Counted from the stretch's first letter, positions 15,728 through 25,901 are shown. The stretch is 33,935 nt of DNA from JBKHXU01 sp046565865 (GCA_046565865.1 JBKHXU010000106.1:1-33935), one strand, 5' to 3'. The notes: generated from the sequence alone by a model not told the origin. Numbers and translations: made by a program.

Positions 15728-15779
15728 GGCGCGGGCTCGATGGCGGCGCCATGTATGTCACCGCGAAACGCTGTACAAC

Positions 15780-15860
15780 CGCCCTCATCCCCACCCTTCT
15801 CCCGGAGGGAGAAGGGTTTCAAACCCCTCTCCCTTCGGGAGAGGGGTTGGGGCGAGGGCG
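15780..15860. repeat. Nested palindromic (BIME/REP-like) element
   Basis: Two perfect hairpins lie side by side: CCCTTCTCCC/GGGAGAAGGG (15794-15816, loop GGA) and AACCCCTCTCCC/GGGAGAGGGGTT (15822-15848, loop TTC). Outer arms CGCCCTCATCCCC and GGGGCGAGGGCG pair imperfectly and enclose both. It occupies half of the 154-bp gap between the membrane fusion and RND genes. Similar CCCTCTCCC-hairpin elements are interspersed in many beta- and gammaproteobacterial genomes. No second copy is seen in this window. Confidence 0.8.
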
Positions 15861-15881
15861 GCTGCTCGTCGCCGTGCCCGC

Positions 15882-16997
15882 TCATTTCGCCGCCGCCGCC
15901 TTCGTCGTCACCGCCGCGCCCGGTGCCAGATCGCGCGGGAAGCGCACGATCAGCGACTCACCACCCTCAAGACCGCTCGCGACCACCACCTGATCGCCGA
16001 CCTGGCGCGCGATCGTGATGGTTTGCAACCGGGCCTTGCCGTCTTGCAGCAGGTACACGAACCGACCCTGCTGTCCGGTTTGCACCGCTATTTCGGGCAG
16101 CACCACGCGGTTCGGTTCCTGCGCCAGGATCGCGCGCACGTTGACGAACTGGCCCGGTAACAGGCGCTCGTCGCCGTTTGGCACGCGCGCCTTCATTAGA
16201 ACCGTACCGGTCTGGGCGTTGACGCTGTTGTCGATGAACACCAACTTGCCGGCGCCGAGCAGGGCATCGCCCGATTCGGAGCGAACCTCGACCTCGATGG
16301 CGTTGGTTTTTTGATAGCGCCGCACGGTATCAAGCTCTTGCTGCGGCACCGCGAACCGCACCAGCACCGGCTGTGTCTGGTTGATGGTGACGAGGCTGGT
16401 ATTGATGCTCACGAGATTGCCGGGCTTGAGCAGCAGGTTGCCGGTGCGGCCGGTGATCGGCGCGTGGATGCGCGTGTAGCCGAGATCAATCTCGGCCTTG
16501 GCCACCGCCGCCTCGTCGGCGGCCACGGTCGCGGCCGCCGCGGCTGCAGCGGCGCGCGCCTGATCGTACTCGCCGCGCGTGACATAACCCTGATCGAGCA
16601 GCGGCGTTAGGCGATCGAGCTGCGCCTTGGCGTTGTCCGCCTGCGCGCGATCGCGCGCGAGCGCCGCCTTCGCCTGTTCCAGCGCTGCCACGAACGGCGC
16701 GGCTTCGATTTCAAACAAAAGATCGCCGGCCTTGACGCGCTGCCCCTCGGTGAAGGCGACGCGCTTCAGGATGCCGCTGACTTGGGCGCGCACCTCAACG
16801 CTCTTTTCCGCTTCGATGGTACCGATCGCTTCAAGCGTCACCGGCACGGTCTTGCGCTCGACGGTCTGGACGTCGACGGTGAGCGCGCGCCGCGCGCCCG
16901 CGCGCGCATCGTTCGGCGACTTCGGCTTGGTCCACCACCACACACCGACAATCAACGCCGTTACGGTGACGGCGACAATGACCGCGCGCCGTTTCAT
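15882..16997 (-). CDS. RND efflux periplasmic membrane-fusion protein (HlyD/MdtA family)
   Basis: 371 aa adaptor joining the RND pump to the outer-membrane channel. An N-terminal membrane anchor (about 5-23, AVIVAVTVTALIVGVWWW) is followed by the first half of a lipoyl domain (about 55-100, GTIEAEKSVEVRAQVSGIL), an alpha-helical coiled-coil hairpin (103-170, very Ala-rich), and the second lipoyl half with HAPITGRTGNLLL. Beta-barrel and membrane-proximal domains complete it. ATG 16997 overlaps the stop of the TolC gene as ATGA and fits the anchor; an in-frame start at 17078 would add a basic stretch inside the upstream gene. It is translationally coupled to tolC and followed by the palindromic element and the pump gene. 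Confidence 0.92.
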   Translation of the reverse strand: MKRRAVIVAVTVTALIVGVWWWTKPKSPNDARAGARRALTVDVQTVERKTVPVTLEAIGTIEAEKSVEVRAQVSGILKRVAFTEGQRVKAGDLLFEIEAAPFVAALEQAKAALARDRAQADNAKAQLDRLTPLLDQGYVTRGEYDQARAAAAAAAATVAADEAAVAKAEIDLGYTRIHAPITGRTGNLLLKPGNLVSINTSLVTINQTQPVLVRFAVPQQELDTVRRYQKTNAIEVEVRSESGDALLGAGKLVFIDNSVNAQTGTVLMKARVPNGDERLLPGQFVNVRAILAQEPNRVVLPEIAVQTGQQGRFVYLLQDGKARLQTITIARQVGDQVVVASGLEGGESLIVRFPRDLAPGAAVTTKAAAAK

Positions 16998-18430
16998 GGT
17001 TTCGCCCCCGGAGCAGCGTCGTCGCCGGGCCTGAGCGTGCCGAGCGCGTGCGCGAGCTGCGACAGGCCCACGTACCAATTGAGTTGCGCCTGGATCGTCT
17101 GTACGTCGGCCTGGGCCTCGGCGGTCTGCGTGCTCAATACCTCGAGCACGGTGCCGATGCCGGCGCGGTAACGCGCGCGCGCGACTTCAGCCGCCTGACG
17201 TGCGCTGCGCTGCAACGCCTGTGCGTTGCCGATGGTCGCGGCCGCGGTGCGTTGGTTGTAGTACGCCTCCCACACTTGGCGTTGCACGTCGTAATAAAGT
17301 CGATCGCGCTCGGCCTCGGCCGCGGCGCGGTCGGCCTCGGCCTGGCGTACTTCATATGTGGTGCGAAAACCGTGGAACAGGGGAACGGTCAATGTGAGGC
17401 CGACACTCGACTGCGGAAAATCGTCTTGATCGACGAAGCGCGTGCGTCCGCTGCTGCCGGCCAACGATAGCGTCGGCCGGCCGCCAGCGGCCGCCGCACG
17501 CCGATTGGCGTGTGCCGCCTGAACACGCGCCTGTGCGGCAATCAGCTCCGGTCGCCGAGCGCGCGCCTGCTCGAGTAGCTGCTCGACCACGGCGGTGACC
17601 TCGGTGACCGGTGTCTGCGCCGGCCACGGTTCGAGCGCGAGCGGGTTGTCGACCGCGAGTCCGACCGCGGTCGCGAGCGCGCCGCGCGCGGCCGCGGCTT
17701 GGCCCTGCGCCTGTTGCAGATTGAGCCGGGCTTGCGCCACCGTGGTTTCCACTTGGTAGACGTCGCCCACGGTAGCCAGCCCGGCGGCGACGCGGCGTTT
17801 CACCGCATCGAGATTCGCCTCCGCGGTCTTCAGGCTTTGCTCGGTCGCGAGTTCCAACGCCTGCAATCCGAGCAACTGATAGTACGCCTGCTCGACAGCG
17901 AGTACGACGTTCTGTATCGCCTGGTTCTGTTCCAGATTCGCGGCAATCAAATTGGCGCGCGCGGCCTCGCGCGTCGCGCCGCGTGCGCCGAAATCGAACA
18001 AGAGATAGCTCACGCTCACGTTGACGTTGTAGCGGGTTTGACTCGGAAGCGGCAGGCCGCTGCTCGTTGCCGAGCGACTACGCGTTGCGGTGCCGTTGAT
18101 ATCGAGCGAGGGCAAGTAGTCGGCCGTCGCGATCCCAAGCTCGGCCGCGGCCGCCTGCGCCGCGGCCCAGGCTGCGCGCGTTTGCGGATTAAGTTGCAAT
18201 GCAAGATGGGTGAGCTGTGGCAACGTATAGCGTGCCGCGCTCGCCGTGGCCGATGGCGGTACCGGTACCGTCGGCAGTCGGTCTGTGGTCCAGGGCGTGG
18301 CGGCATCGGGCGCAATGCGCGTATGCGTGCTCCAAGGATCGAGCGCGTCCGCCGGCGCCGCCAGTATGATCAGCGATGCGGCCAGGGCGCCGGTGGCCCG
18401 GCGAAGTTTCGGCACGAGTGATGGTGTCAT
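16994..18430 (-). CDS. TolC-family outer-membrane efflux channel
   Basis: 478 aa from ATG 18430 (a GTG two codons earlier at 18436 is also possible). It has a signal peptide (basic start, hydrophobic LAASLIILAAPADA). The body shows the duplicated long-helix repeats of the outer membrane factor family, for example LTHLALQLNPQTRAAWAAAQAAAAELG in the first half and AARYRAGIGTVLEVLSTQTAEAQA in the second, the conserved R-Y-x-x-G-x-x-x-x-L-E-V-L signature. It forms the exit duct of the tripartite pump. It is the first gene of the operon; no obvious operator is seen in 18437-18610. Confidence 0.9.
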   Translation of the reverse strand: MTPSLVPKLRRATGALAASLIILAAPADALDPWSTHTRIAPDAATPWTTDRLPTVPVPPSATASAARYTLPQLTHLALQLNPQTRAAWAAAQAAAAELGIATADYLPSLDINGTATRSRSATSSGLPLPSQTRYNVNVSVSYLLFDFGARGATREAARANLIAANLEQNQAIQNVVLAVEQAYYQLLGLQALELATEQSLKTAEANLDAVKRRVAAGLATVGDVYQVETTVAQARLNLQQAQGQAAAARGALATAVGLAVDNPLALEPWPAQTPVTEVTAVVEQLLEQARARRPELIAAQARVQAAHANRRAAAAGGRPTLSLAGSSGRTRFVDQDDFPQSSVGLTLTVPLFHGFRTTYEVRQAEADRAAAEAERDRLYYDVQRQVWEAYYNQRTAAATIGNAQALQRSARQAAEVARARYRAGIGTVLEVLSTQTAEAQADVQTIQAQLNWYVGLSQLAHALGTLRPGDDAAPGAKP

Positions 18431-18610
18431 TATCACGCGAAGTGGACCGGGGGATTGTTCCTAAGGTTCCGCGCGCGGCGAGGTTTCTATATCCCAAATG
18501 TGTAGTAACACGCGCGCCTCTTACAAGATTACAGACAACCGGCCGAAAGGGAAACGCGTCGAGGGCTATCCCGCATTGACGCGCCGGCGCCGTTTCTTGA
18601 AGGTTGGGGC

Positions 18611-19705
18611 ATGGATAGCGAGGCCCTGGCGGCGCTGATCGAGCGGGAAAAGCCGCGATTGCTCGCCGACTGGGAGCGGGGCGTGCGCCGTCTATCGAGC
18701 GCCCGCGACTTGCACACGCCGGCGTTACAGGACCTGATCCCCGGGCTGCTCGACGAGATCGTTACCAGCCTGCGCGGCAGCAACATCGAAACCCCCGACG
18801 AGGTTCATGCCGCCGCCGAACACGGGCGCCATCGGCTGGCGCTCGGGTTCGACCTGCGCGAGGTGGCGCAGGAATACAAGCTGTTGCGCCGCGGCATCGT
18901 CGCGCTGGCGGACCGGCACGGCATGCCGCTGCAAGGGCAGACAGCGCACCACATCCACGGTGTCCTCGACGACGCCATCACCGTCGCGATATCGGCCTAT
19001 GTCGAACACCGCGACGCCGAGGAGGCGCGACACCGCGAAGAACGCACGCGATTTTTGGTGCATGACCTGCGCTCGCCGCTCGCCGCGATCCATCAGGCGA
19101 TGATCGTGATCGAGCACACCGCCGGCGCACAACTGCCGGACACCGCGCGCGCCATGCTGAACGCCGTGCGCCGCAACGTGCGTCATCTGCAAGCAATGAC
19201 CATCAAGCTCCTGCATACGGAACGCAATCGCGCCACCGGGCCGGTGCAGACGTTGACGCGTTGGACCGTGGCGCTGACGTCGGTGGCGGACGCCGCCATC
19301 GAAGGGTTGCGGCCGCTAGCGGAGCACGCCGGAAGCCGCATCATCAACGACATCGCGCCCGATCTCATGGTCACCATCGACCCCGAGTCGATCGAACGCG
19401 TTTTCCTCAACCTGCTCATGAACGCAATCGAGCAGGCGCCGGGCGGCGCGGTTGTCGTGAGCGCCCGTCGCGTCGACGGCGCGGTCGAGGTGTGTGTGGC
19501 CGACCGTGGTCCCGGCGTGCCCGACGCCATGAAAGAAAAAATATTCGATAAGTTTGTCACCACCCGGGTCGGCGGTACCGGCCTCGGACTCGCGATCGCG
19601 CGCCAGTTCGTCGACGCGCACGGCGGGACTTTGCGCGTCGAGGACCACCCGGGCGATGGGGCGGTGTTTTGCTTCGTATTACCCGATTCGATAGAGGGCA
19701 GATAA
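18611..19705 (+). CDS. Soluble sensor histidine kinase with RsbRD-like N-terminus
   Basis: 364 aa without membrane segments. Residues about 1-135 are all-helical and resemble the RsbRD/RsbU-type sensory domain found before some kinases (EREKPRLLADWE, HGRHRLALGFDLREVAQEYKLLRRGI). HisKA has His151 in LVHDLRSPLAAI. The ATPase has N271 (LLMNAIEQAP), DRGPG at 298-302 and GGTGLGLAIA at 321-330. It autophosphorylates in response to a cytoplasmic cue that is unknown. No response regulator is encoded nearby, so its partner lies elsewhere. The stop is 4 bp before the RibD-C gene, which implies cotranscription. It diverges from the efflux operon, so control of that operon is conceivable but unproven. 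Confidence 0.87.
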   Translation: MDSEALAALIEREKPRLLADWERGVRRLSSARDLHTPALQDLIPGLLDEIVTSLRGSNIETPDEVHAAAEHGRHRLALGFDLREVAQEYKLLRRGIVALADRHGMPLQGQTAHHIHGVLDDAITVAISAYVEHRDAEEARHREERTRFLVHDLRSPLAAIHQAMIVIEHTAGAQLPDTARAMLNAVRRNVRHLQAMTIKLLHTERNRATGPVQTLTRWTVALTSVADAAIEGLRPLAEHAGSRIINDIAPDLMVTIDPESIERVFLNLLMNAIEQAPGGAVVVSARRVDGAVEVCVADRGPGVPDAMKEKIFDKFVTTRVGGTGLGLAIARQFVDAHGGTLRVEDHPGDGAVFCFVLPDSIEGR

Positions 19706-19709
19706 TCGC

Positions 19710-20534
19710 ATGGATGCAACACTAACTCGTTTATATCCGATACCTTCGACGCCACGCCCGCTGGCGGGTACCTACCTCGCGCATAACCTGCGCGCGCTCG
19801 GCGCGAGCGGGCGGCCGTTTGTCTACGCCAACTTCGTAACCAGTCTCGATGGGCGCACGTCGCAGATCGATCGCGAGCTCGGCCGGTTGCGACCGCCGGC
19901 ACCGATCTCGAACGACAACGATTGGCGTTTGTATCTCGAGCTCGCGGCGCAGGCGGATGCGGTCGTCACCTCCAGCAGCCGGCTGCATGCGATGCTGGCG
20001 GAGGATCGCGCGGCGATTCACTGCGTCGAGGCCATCGATGAGGGCGATATCGGCGACTGGCGGCGTGCGCAGGGGCTGCACGCGATGCCAATCTGCATCG
20101 TATTGAGCAAGACGCTCGATCTGCCGATCGATCAGCTACTGGCGCTGCCGCATTGCGAGTTGGTGATCATGGCCGGGGCCGGCGCCGATCCGGCGACCGC
20201 CGAGCGGCTGCGCGCCGGCGGCATTGATGTTCGTATCACCCCACAGCGCTGGGTCGTCGGCGACGACATCCGCACGCTCGCGCGTGAGCGCGACTTCCGT
20301 ACCGTCTACGCCATCGGCGGTCCGGACATCGTGTATACGCTGCTTGACGCGCGGCTGCTGGATCGGCTTTACCTCACCGTCGCGCATTTGGCCCTCGCCG
20401 GGCGCGACTATGACACACTTACGCGCGGCGATACGTTGATGCCGCCGTTCGGCTTTCGATTGAACGAGCTTTACCTGAATGCGGCGACGATGAATCGACC
20501 TGAGATTCTATTCGCGAGCTACAATCGCGCGTAG
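19710..20534 (+). CDS. RibD C-terminal-domain (dihydrofolate-reductase-like) protein
   Basis: 274 aa pyridine-nucleotide-dependent reductase fold. Typical elements are RPFVYANFVTSLDGRTS at the start, a central SSSRLHAMLAEDR segment, VYAIGGPDIVYTLLDARLLDRLYLTV, and an aromatic C-terminus. The deaminase half of RibD, with its zinc-binding PCxxC motif, is absent, so this is not a bifunctional RibD. Stand-alone members reduce pteridine- or pyrimidine-like compounds; the substrate here is unknown. It is expressed with the sensor kinase just upstream, an uncommon pairing. Confidence 0.8.
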   Translation: MDATLTRLYPIPSTPRPLAGTYLAHNLRALGASGRPFVYANFVTSLDGRTSQIDRELGRLRPPAPISNDNDWRLYLELAAQADAVVTSSSRLHAMLAEDRAAIHCVEAIDEGDIGDWRRAQGLHAMPICIVLSKTLDLPIDQLLALPHCELVIMAGAGADPATAERLRAGGIDVRITPQRWVVGDDIRTLARERDFRTVYAIGGPDIVYTLLDARLLDRLYLTVAHLALAGRDYDTLTRGDTLMPPFGFRLNELYLNAATMNRPEILFASYNRA

Positions 20535-20574
20535 AGCAGCGACGCTTGTATATGCCCAGCGCGAAGGAGGCGGT

Positions 20575-21237
20575 ATGCGACGACAGCTCATTCTTAGTTC
20601 GTGCTTCTTGACGGCGTTCGCGCCACTCGCGGCCGCAGCAGCGGTGGACGGCCGCGCCATCGTCGAGCGCGGCAACGGCCGTGGCGCGACCGCGTGCGCC
20701 GCGTGCCACGGCGTGAACGGCATCGGACTCGCGGGGGCGATGTTCGTGCGGCTTGCCGGTTTGAACGAGGCGTATATCGCGAAGCAGCTGCATGACTTCA
20801 AGCAGGGCACGCGCGACAACCCGGTGATGAAGCCGATGGCCGCGGCCCTGAACGATGCCGAGATCGCGGCGGTGGCGCGCTACTATGGGTCGCTGCCGGC
20901 ACCGAAGATGCCGGCGGAACAGCCGGGGCCGGCGGCGCTGCGTGCGCGCGGCGAGACACTCGCGCGCGATGGACTGTGGGAGAAGGATGTGCCCGCCTGC
21001 TTCCAATGCCACGGGCCTGCGGGCAAAGGTGTGCCGCCGAATTTCCCGGCCATCGCCGGACAGCCATCGGGTTATATCGCGGAGCAGCTCGACGCCTGGC
21101 GCGCCGGGCGCCGCAAGAACGATCCGGTGGGCCTGATGAAAGCGGTCGCCGATCGGTTGTCGGCGGACGACATCAAAGCGGTGTCGGTGTTCCTCGCAAG
21201 CTTCAGCGCGACGCCGCCTGCGGGAGATAAGCCATGA
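20575..21237 (+). CDS. tsdB: Diheme cytochrome c4-like electron acceptor, TsdB type
   Basis: 220 aa secreted cytochrome. A signal peptide (about 1-23) is followed by two heme-binding domains with CAACH at 41-45 and CFQCH at 142-146. Methionines 85/88 and 188 are candidate distal ligands. The layout is that of cytochrome c4. AAGGAGG lies 4 nt before the ATG. The stop overlaps the start of the tsdA-like gene (ATGA). TsdB proteins accept electrons from thiosulfate dehydrogenase TsdA in the periplasm and pass them toward terminal oxidases. The call rests on the diheme architecture and the coupling to TsdA. Confidence 0.83.
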   Translation: MRRQLILSSCFLTAFAPLAAAAAVDGRAIVERGNGRGATACAACHGVNGIGLAGAMFVRLAGLNEAYIAKQLHDFKQGTRDNPVMKPMAAALNDAEIAAVARYYGSLPAPKMPAEQPGPAALRARGETLARDGLWEKDVPACFQCHGPAGKGVPPNFPAIAGQPSGYIAEQLDAWRAGRRKNDPVGLMKAVADRLSADDIKAVSVFLASFSATPPAGDKP

Positions 21238-22157
21238 AACGCGCCCTGGTTGCGATGATACTGGTAGCTAACGCGCTCGCGGCACATGCGGCCGATCCCA
21301 GTGCCGGCCAACACCAAGACGACATCGCGAAACGCACCGAGCCGGCGCCGGCGTTCACGCCGCCGGCGGAAGCAACAATCCCAAACGATGAATTCGGCAA
21401 CATGGTGCGATTGGGCAAGGCGATCTTCACCGACACCAAACGCCACGCGGGCCGCTACGTCGGCAACGGCTTAAGCTGCGGCAACTGCCATCTGGACGAA
21501 GGCCGGCATCCGAACTCGGCGCCGCTGTGGGGTGCGTACGTCAGATATCCGGCGTACCGCAAGAAGACCGGCCGCGTCGATACGTACGAAGAGCGGTTGC
21601 AAGGCTGTTTTCGCTACAGCATGAACGGCACCGCGCCGCCGTCGGGCAGCAAGGAGTTGACGGCGCTCGTGACGTACTCGTATTGGATGGCAAGCGGTGC
21701 ACCGGTCGGTGCGACGCTCAAGGGCGCGGGCTATCCCGAGCTGCCGAAGCCGGCGACGAAGCCCGACATCGCGCGCGGGGCGAAGGTGTATGCCGCCAAC
21801 TGCGCGGTGTGCCACGGTGCCCAGGGCGAGGGCACCAAGGTCGACGGCAAGTACGCGTTTCCGCCGCTGTGGGGGTCGGACTCGTTCAATTGGGGCGCCG
21901 GCATGCATCGCATCAATACCGCCGCGGCATTCATCAAGGCCAACATGCCGCTCGGTAAGCCGAACACGCTCACCGACGCCGATGCCTGGGACGTGGCGGC
22001 GTTCGTGGTGAGCCACGAACGCCCGCCCGATCCGCGCTACACCGGCTCGCTGGCCGCGACCAAGAAGAAGTATCACGATGAGATGTGTTACTACGGCGAC
22101 AAGATAGGCACTCGCGCCGTCGGCGAAGGGCTGCGGCGTCGCGCGCGCGCCGAGTAA
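21234..22157 (+). CDS. tsdA: Thiosulfate dehydrogenase TsdA (tetrathionate-forming diheme cytochrome c)
   Basis: 307 aa with a signal peptide (to about Ala20). The first heme site is CGNCH at 82-86, followed by the family signature ERLQGCFRYSMNG, whose Cys125 fits the unusual His/Cys heme ligation of TsdA. The second site is CAVCH at 190-194, followed by FPPLWGSDSFNWGAGMHRI and ANMPLG with Met238. The enzyme joins two thiosulfate molecules into tetrathionate in the periplasm, releasing two electrons; some members work mainly in reverse as tetrathionate reductases. It starts inside the tsdB stop codon, so the two are made together. The C-terminal 30 residues are Lys/Arg-rich with an extra Cys285. 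Confidence 0.9.
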   Translation: MKRALVAMILVANALAAHAADPSAGQHQDDIAKRTEPAPAFTPPAEATIPNDEFGNMVRLGKAIFTDTKRHAGRYVGNGLSCGNCHLDEGRHPNSAPLWGAYVRYPAYRKKTGRVDTYEERLQGCFRYSMNGTAPPSGSKELTALVTYSYWMASGAPVGATLKGAGYPELPKPATKPDIARGAKVYAANCAVCHGAQGEGTKVDGKYAFPPLWGSDSFNWGAGMHRINTAAAFIKANMPLGKPNTLTDADAWDVAAFVVSHERPPDPRYTGSLAATKKKYHDEMCYYGDKIGTRAVGEGLRRRARAE

Positions 22158-22224
22158 CGCGACGCTGACGCATTCCCCGGCCGGCCGGTAACATCGCCGG
22201 CGTTTGCCGCTACACTTGGCGATC

Positions 22225-23853
<1,629 letters not shown>

Positions 23854-23922
23854 ATCGCTCGGCGCGGCGGACGCGTCAATACGACCGCCGTCCCTACCTC
23901 GCCCGTTGGCTTGGCCGCGGCT

Positions 23923-23950
23923 GCATCCAACATCGACTCGGTAACGTATA
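23923..23950 (+). promoter_or_regulatory. Predicted ECF-sigma promoter, distal copy
   Basis: GCATCCAAC at 23923-23931, 13 bp, then CGTATA at 23945-23950. The arrangement of a CATCC-type -35 and a CGTATA -10 suits an extracytoplasmic-function sigma factor, not sigma-70. The same two blocks with the same spacing recur 103 bp downstream. GGGAC/GTCCC at 23951-23967 could form a small stem at the start of its transcript. Confidence 0.65.
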
Positions 23951-24025
23951 GGGACTGGGGTCGTCCCGACTCACTACGCCAACCCGGAAGGCGACGCGAT
24001 TGCCGACGTCCCGATCCACGCCAAC

Positions 24026-24053
24026 GCATCCAACCGGCTCGCCGCCGCGTATA
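24026..24053 (+). promoter_or_regulatory. Predicted ECF-sigma promoter, proximal copy
   Basis: GCATCCAAC at 24026-24034, 13 bp, then CGTATA at 24048-24053, matching the distal copy at all 15 box positions, while the spacers share little. The -10 ends 38 nt before the DUF4331 start, giving a normal leader of about 30 nt. The ECF sigma gene at 25946 is the obvious candidate to use it. Confidence 0.7.
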
Positions 24054-24091
24054 GCGAGTGGCAACACCCCAACTTTCCTATGGAGCCGATC

Positions 24092-25561
24092 ATGACACTA
24101 CGTACGCTAACGTTGACGTTGGCCGCCGCCGCGCTAACGGTGGCGCCGGGCCTGACGCCGATGGCGTCGAGCCACCGCGAGGCGCCGTTCATCACCGAAA
24201 TGCCGAAGGTCGACGCGACCGATTTTTACATGTTCATGAGCTACGAACCGAGTCGCACCGGTTACGTGACTCTCATCGCCAACTATCAGCCGTTGCAGGC
24301 GCCCTACGGCGGACCGAACTATTTCTACATGGATCCCGATGCGCTCTATGAGATCCACGTCGACAATAACGGTGATGCCAAGGAGGACATCACGTTTCAA
24401 TTTCGTTTTCAGCATATGCTGAAGGACACGCAGTTGAACGTCGGCGGCAAGCAGGTGTCGATCCCGCTCGTCAATTCCGGGGCGATCTCGGCCGGCAATA
24501 GCGCCAATCTCAATCTCGAAGAGAGCTATAACGTCACCGTTGTTCGCGGCAACCGGCGCACCGGGCAGCGCGCGCCCGTGACCAACGCCGCCACCGGCGC
24601 TGCATCGTTCGCCAAGCCGGTGGACAACATCGGCGCGAAGTCGATCCCGGACTATCCCGGCTATGCCGCGGCGCATGTGTACGATATCAATGTGCCGGGC
24701 TGCGGCGGCGCCGGCCGCATGTTCGTCGGCCAGCGCAAGGATCCGTTCGTGGTCAATCTCGGCGAGGTATTCGACCTCATCAATACCAATCCACTGGGAC
24801 CGGTGAATGGCGAGCGCGATTTGCTCGAAGACGCCAACGTCACCTCGCTCGTGCTCGAACTGCCGGCGAGCTGCGTGACCAACGGCGACCCGGTCGTCGG
24901 TGCCTGGACCACCGCGAGCGTGCGCCAGGCGCGGCTGCTGAAGCCGCGGCCCGATTTCGCACAGCCGGCGAAGGAGGGTGGGGCATGGCTGCAGGTGTCG
25001 CGGTTGTCGATGCCGCTGGTGAACGAAATCGTTATCGGTTTGAAGGACAAGAATCGCTTCAACGCCTCGAAGCCGGAGGATGACGCGCAATTCGCCGACT
25101 ATGTCACCAACCCCGCCTTCCCGGCGCTGATCGAAATCCTCTATCCCTCCGCACCTGCGCCGACGTTGTTTCCGCGTAGCGATTTGGTCGCGGCATTCCT
25201 GACCGGTATCAACACAACGGCGACCGGAAACCTGAACCAGCCGCGCAACGTCGTGCCGGCGGAGATGATGCGACTCAACACCGCCATCGCGCCGACGCCG
25301 AAGGGTTCACAGAATAACCTGGGCGTAATCGGCGGCGACATTGCGGGCTTTCCCAACGGCCGGCGGCCGGGCGACGATGTGGTCGACATCGAGCTGCGCG
25401 TCGCGATGGGCAAGTTGATCGAGCTCGGTCTTTACGGCACGCCGGCTCAGGCCCCGGCCGGCAGTGCCCCGCTGACCGACGGTGCGTTCGTCAACGATGC
25501 CATGTTCCCGGCCGTCTTTCCGTACCTCAACACGCCGCTCGCCGGCTCGCCGAGCAACTGA
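24092..25561 (+). CDS. DUF4331-family exported protein
   Basis: 489 aa. A signal peptide (about 1-25, LTLTLAAAALTVAPGLTPMA) leads to the family hallmark SSHREAPFITEMPKVDATDFYMF. Further family features are the FQFRFQH strand region, mid-protein Cys residues, and a C-terminal GDDVVDIELRVAMG block. The function of DUF4331 is not established; it is an exported, probably beta-rich protein. GGAG lies 6 nt before ATG 24092, so that start is preferred over ATG 24080. Two ECF-type promoters precede it and a small lipoprotein gene follows 10 bp later. ECF sigma and anti-sigma genes complete the locus, suggesting an envelope or oxidative stress response. Confidence 0.85.
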   Translation: MTLRTLTLTLAAAALTVAPGLTPMASSHREAPFITEMPKVDATDFYMFMSYEPSRTGYVTLIANYQPLQAPYGGPNYFYMDPDALYEIHVDNNGDAKEDITFQFRFQHMLKDTQLNVGGKQVSIPLVNSGAISAGNSANLNLEESYNVTVVRGNRRTGQRAPVTNAATGAASFAKPVDNIGAKSIPDYPGYAAAHVYDINVPGCGGAGRMFVGQRKDPFVVNLGEVFDLINTNPLGPVNGERDLLEDANVTSLVLELPASCVTNGDPVVGAWTTASVRQARLLKPRPDFAQPAKEGGAWLQVSRLSMPLVNEIVIGLKDKNRFNASKPEDDAQFADYVTNPAFPALIEILYPSAPAPTLFPRSDLVAAFLTGINTTATGNLNQPRNVVPAEMMRLNTAIAPTPKGSQNNLGVIGGDIAGFPNGRRPGDDVVDIELRVAMGKLIELGLYGTPAQAPAGSAPLTDGAFVNDAMFPAVFPYLNTPLAGSPSN

Positions 25562-25571
25562 GGGTGCGCCC

Positions 25572-25787
25572 ATGAACCGACTTCTTTATATAGTGGTGAG
25601 CATCGCGCTCCTGACGGCGTGCGGCGGTGGCGGTGGAGGCGGCAACGACCCGTCGGCGCCGAGCCAAAGTTTCGTCGAGTTCACGCGGGCGCTTGCCGCC
25701 ACGATGCTCGACAACAGCGAACCGGCCGATGTCGATAATGTTTCGGTCACAACGGCGGACGATGCCGAACCGGAACAGGTCTCGTAA
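25572..25787 (+). CDS. Small lipoprotein with repeated DxxEP motif
   Basis: 71 aa. The N-terminus MNRLLYIVVSIALLTAC is a lipoprotein signal with lipobox LTAC (Cys17), followed by seven glycines as a flexible tether. The remainder contains FVEFTRALAATML and two copies of a short acidic motif, DNSEPADV and DDAEPEQV, of the form D-x-x-E-P-x-x-V. It follows DUF4331 by 10 bp and a terminator comes soon after, so it is the last gene of that transcript. I do not recognise a named family. A surface-anchored partner of the DUF4331 protein is plausible. Confidence 0.7.
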   Translation: MNRLLYIVVSIALLTACGGGGGGGNDPSAPSQSFVEFTRALAATMLDNSEPADVDNVSVTTADDAEPEQVS

Positions 25788-25805
25788 CGAATGTGATCGC
25801 GATAG

Positions 25806-25839
25806 CGGCGCTGAGGCAAAACCTCAGCGCCGAATTTTT
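25806..25839 (+). terminator. Rho-independent terminator after the DUF4331 operon
   Basis: CGGCGCTGAGG (25806-25816), loop CAAAA, CCTCAGCGCCG (25822-25832), then AATTTTT. A perfect 11-bp GC-rich stem with a T-tract, 18 bp after the lipoprotein stop. Confidence 0.92.
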
Positions 25840-25901
25840 GTGCACCATGCTGCGACGGCCAAATGCGACGCCACGAACCCACGCCAGTCTGCAAGATAGG
25901 C

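Noticed and set aside
19710..20534. Calling the RibD-C protein a dihydrofolate reductase or full RibD
   Set aside because: It lacks the deaminase zinc motif of RibD and the typical DHFR folate-site pattern; only the shared fold is supported.
23951..24091. Upstream in-frame extension of DUF4331 (reads TGVVPTHYANPEGDAIADVPIH...)
   Set aside because: The frame is open and looks protein-like, but it has no ATG, GTG or TTG start before 24080, contains the proximal ECF promoter, and the signal peptide begins naturally at 24092.
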